A DNA stretch of 32,954 nucleotides, taken from Saprospiraceae bacterium. GTDB taxonomy: Bacteria; Bacteroidota; Bacteroidia; Chitinophagales; Saprospiraceae. Location of the stretch: NCBI GenBank assembly GCA_020436785.1, contig JAGQXC010000074.1:1-32954 (forward strand), written 5' to 3'. Position 1 is the first letter of the stretch. The number at the start of each line of letters is the position of its first letter. Position numbers and translations under genes: made by a program. Shown one piece after another: positions 31,725 through 32,954 of the stretch. A model generated the notes under the pieces. That model did no database searches. It was not told the DNA's origin and was given only the letters and a program-made list of their open reading frames with translations.

Positions 31725-32837
31725 ATGGGTCAAAAAATACTTTGCGCACCGGATAAATTTAAAGGCTCACTCTCCGCAAAAAGGTTCACAACCATTGCTC
31801 AACAGGTATTCGGTACCGAATGCCATCCGCTCCCTCTGGCAGATGGTGGTGAAGGATCGCTGGCTGCCCTGGCATCGATCGGCCGTTGGGATCAAGTGTT
31901 TTGTACGGTTACCGGACCGGAATTTCAATCCCTGCGAGCCCATTATCTATTTGAACCTGTATCAAAGACAGCTTGCATCGAGATGGCCCTGGCCTCCGGG
32001 TTGTCGCTGGTACCTCCGTTTCACCGCAACCCGCGATTTACGACCACGCTGGGAACCGGCGAACTGGTTTGGCAGGCCTGGCTACGCGGAGCGCAAACGA
32101 TCTATGTCTTTGCCGGCGGCAGTGCGACCCACGATGCCGGCATTGGATTACTGGCCGGTTGCGGTTACCGATGGTTGGATCGCAACGATTACTCCCTGGC
32201 ACCTCGCGGCGCTGCCCTGGAATGCATTACCGCGATCCAACCTCCGGACAGCCTGCCTCCACATCCACAGATTCGGATTGCAACCGATGTACGCAATCCC
32301 CTCACCGGTCCGGAGGGTGCCGCTTGCCAATACGGACCACAAAAAGGCGGCTCAGAGGATGACATTCGCAGGTTGGAAGATGCAACCAGACAATTCTACC
32401 ACTGGGTCTGTTCTCAATTCAACCGGACCTTTGACGCACCTGGATTGGGCGCAGCAGGTGGATTAGCGCTTTGTCCGGTAGCCTGGTGGGATGCGGAGAT
32501 TCTCCCGGCAACCAACCTGCTGTTTGATCTGCTTCAGGTTGAAGAAAAAATTGCTGCCACTGATGTCGTAGTGACGGGTGAAGGCAAACTGGATAAAACT
32601 TCCTTGCAGGGGAAACTGGTAGCGGCCATCTGCCATACGGCAAGAAAATACCAAAAGGAAGTATGGGGCGTATTCGGCCAGGTAACTTTGTCCCCTCAGG
32701 AATTAAGTCAACTGGGCATCACGCGCTGGATCACTCTTTCTGATTTGGCAGGTAGTGCTGAAACAGCAATGCGTCAGGCCGATCGATGGCTTCCCATTGC
32801 CCTGAATCGGTTAAAGTCAGGACAGGGTTTTCAATAA
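31725..32837 (+). CDS. glxK: Glycerate kinase, GlxK/GarK type
   Basis: This 370-residue cytoplasmic enzyme phosphorylates D-glycerate (glycerate 2-kinase class I). The N-terminus KILCAPDKFKGSLSA and PLADGGEGSLAAL are the two most conserved family segments. They are followed by VTGPEFQSLRAHYLF, IEMALASGLSLV, TTLGTGELVWQA, FAGGSATHDAGIGLLAGCGYRW and IATDVRNPLTGPEGAACQYGPQKG. The ending includes APGLGAAGGLALCPVAWW and VVVTGEGKLDKTSLQGKL. Length is normal. It is a single gene, divergent from the transglutaminase-like gene and converging on the fragment at the window end. It channels glycerate into glycolysis. Confidence 0.96.
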   Translation: MGQKILCAPDKFKGSLSAKRFTTIAQQVFGTECHPLPLADGGEGSLAALASIGRWDQVFCTVTGPEFQSLRAHYLFEPVSKTACIEMALASGLSLVPPFHRNPRFTTTLGTGELVWQAWLRGAQTIYVFAGGSATHDAGIGLLAGCGYRWLDRNDYSLAPRGAALECITAIQPPDSLPPHPQIRIATDVRNPLTGPEGAACQYGPQKGGSEDDIRRLEDATRQFYHWVCSQFNRTFDAPGLGAAGGLALCPVAWWDAEILPATNLLFDLLQVEEKIAATDVVVTGEGKLDKTSLQGKLVAAICHTARKYQKEVWGVFGQVTLSPQELSQLGITRWITLSDLAGSAETAMRQADRWLPIALNRLKSGQGFQ

Positions 32838-32852
32838 TTCAATCATTTACGA

Positions 32853-32954
32853 TTAAGCCAATTCTTGTTGACGGATCAGGTCATCGAGCGATTCGATGAA
32901 TTTTTGGATGGCGGTGCCACTTAATTTTTCCAGTGCTTTAACCCCGGCTTTAGC
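32853..32954 (-). CDS. Unrecognised minus-strand gene, C-terminal fragment
   Basis: The last 33 residues and TAA (32855-32853) are visible; the rest lies beyond the window. The tail is helical and amphipathic (ALEKLSGTAIQKFIESLDDLIRQQELA). It converges with glycerate kinase, whose stop is 15 bases away. No family was recognised from so short a piece. Confidence 0.6.
   Translation of the reverse strand, partial: AKAGVKALEKLSGTAIQKFIESLDDLIRQQELA

Overview
The window reads as a piece of a Bacteroidota chromosome, most likely a Saprospiria-like member (lineage tentative). Three lines of evidence support this. Several secreted proteins end in type IX secretion (T9SS/Por) C-terminal sorting domains of the form 'FPNPF...G.Y.L/V.....K'. 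Several genes are preceded by the Bacteroidota -7 box TAnnTTTG, often without a clear Shine-Dalgarno. Families typical of the phylum are present: LytS/LytTR pairs, DUF3127, DUF1684, DUF1800/DUF1501 and M36 with a PA domain. No rRNA, tRNA, CRISPR array, transposase or phage gene was seen.

Layout. 1-1511: end of a six-hairpin glycosidase and a GT4 sucrose-phosphate-synthase-like glycosyltransferase. 1599-2855: secreted esterase. 2993-4769: LytS histidine kinase overlapping a LytTR regulator. 4930-6405: lipocalin-like lipoprotein and a secreted PD40 beta-propeller protein, closed by a hairpin. 6587-7835: Crp/Fnr regulator converging on a DUF4386 membrane protein. 8011-10890: PhnB-like protein, an ABC permease/ATPase pair, a GNAT acetyltransferase and a cupin. 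11040-14839: UvrD/PcrA helicase, epoxyqueuosine reductase (QueG) and a DUF4870 protein. 14950-15769 (minus): ArsR repressor plus AHSA1/SRPBCC protein behind a promoter with two 16-bp operators. 15938-18496 (minus): ECF sigma factor, membrane anti-sigma factor and a secreted protein made of two copies of one domain with a CxxC each. 18642-21935: CAP-domain T9SS protein, two lipoproteins and a DinB-like protein. 22084-26079: DUF1800, DUF1501 and a T9SS-sorted protein. 26175-29021 (minus): large secreted M36 metalloprotease. 29330-30753: an ArsC-fold protein lacking the catalytic cysteine, DUF3127, and a tryptophan-repeat secreted protein. 30771-31508 (minus): transglutaminase-like protein. 31725-32837: glycerate kinase. 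The window ends in the 3' part of an unrecognised minus-strand gene.

Most of this is ordinary chromosomal content arranged in short operons. The parts most worth a second look are the sigma/anti-sigma operon with its duplicated CxxC protein, the ArsR-AHSA1 promoter with paired operators, QueG without an ATG/GTG/TTG start at the expected place, the cysteine-less ArsC-like protein, and the secreted W-repeat protein abutting DUF3127. All family assignments were made by eye from motifs; no database search was run.
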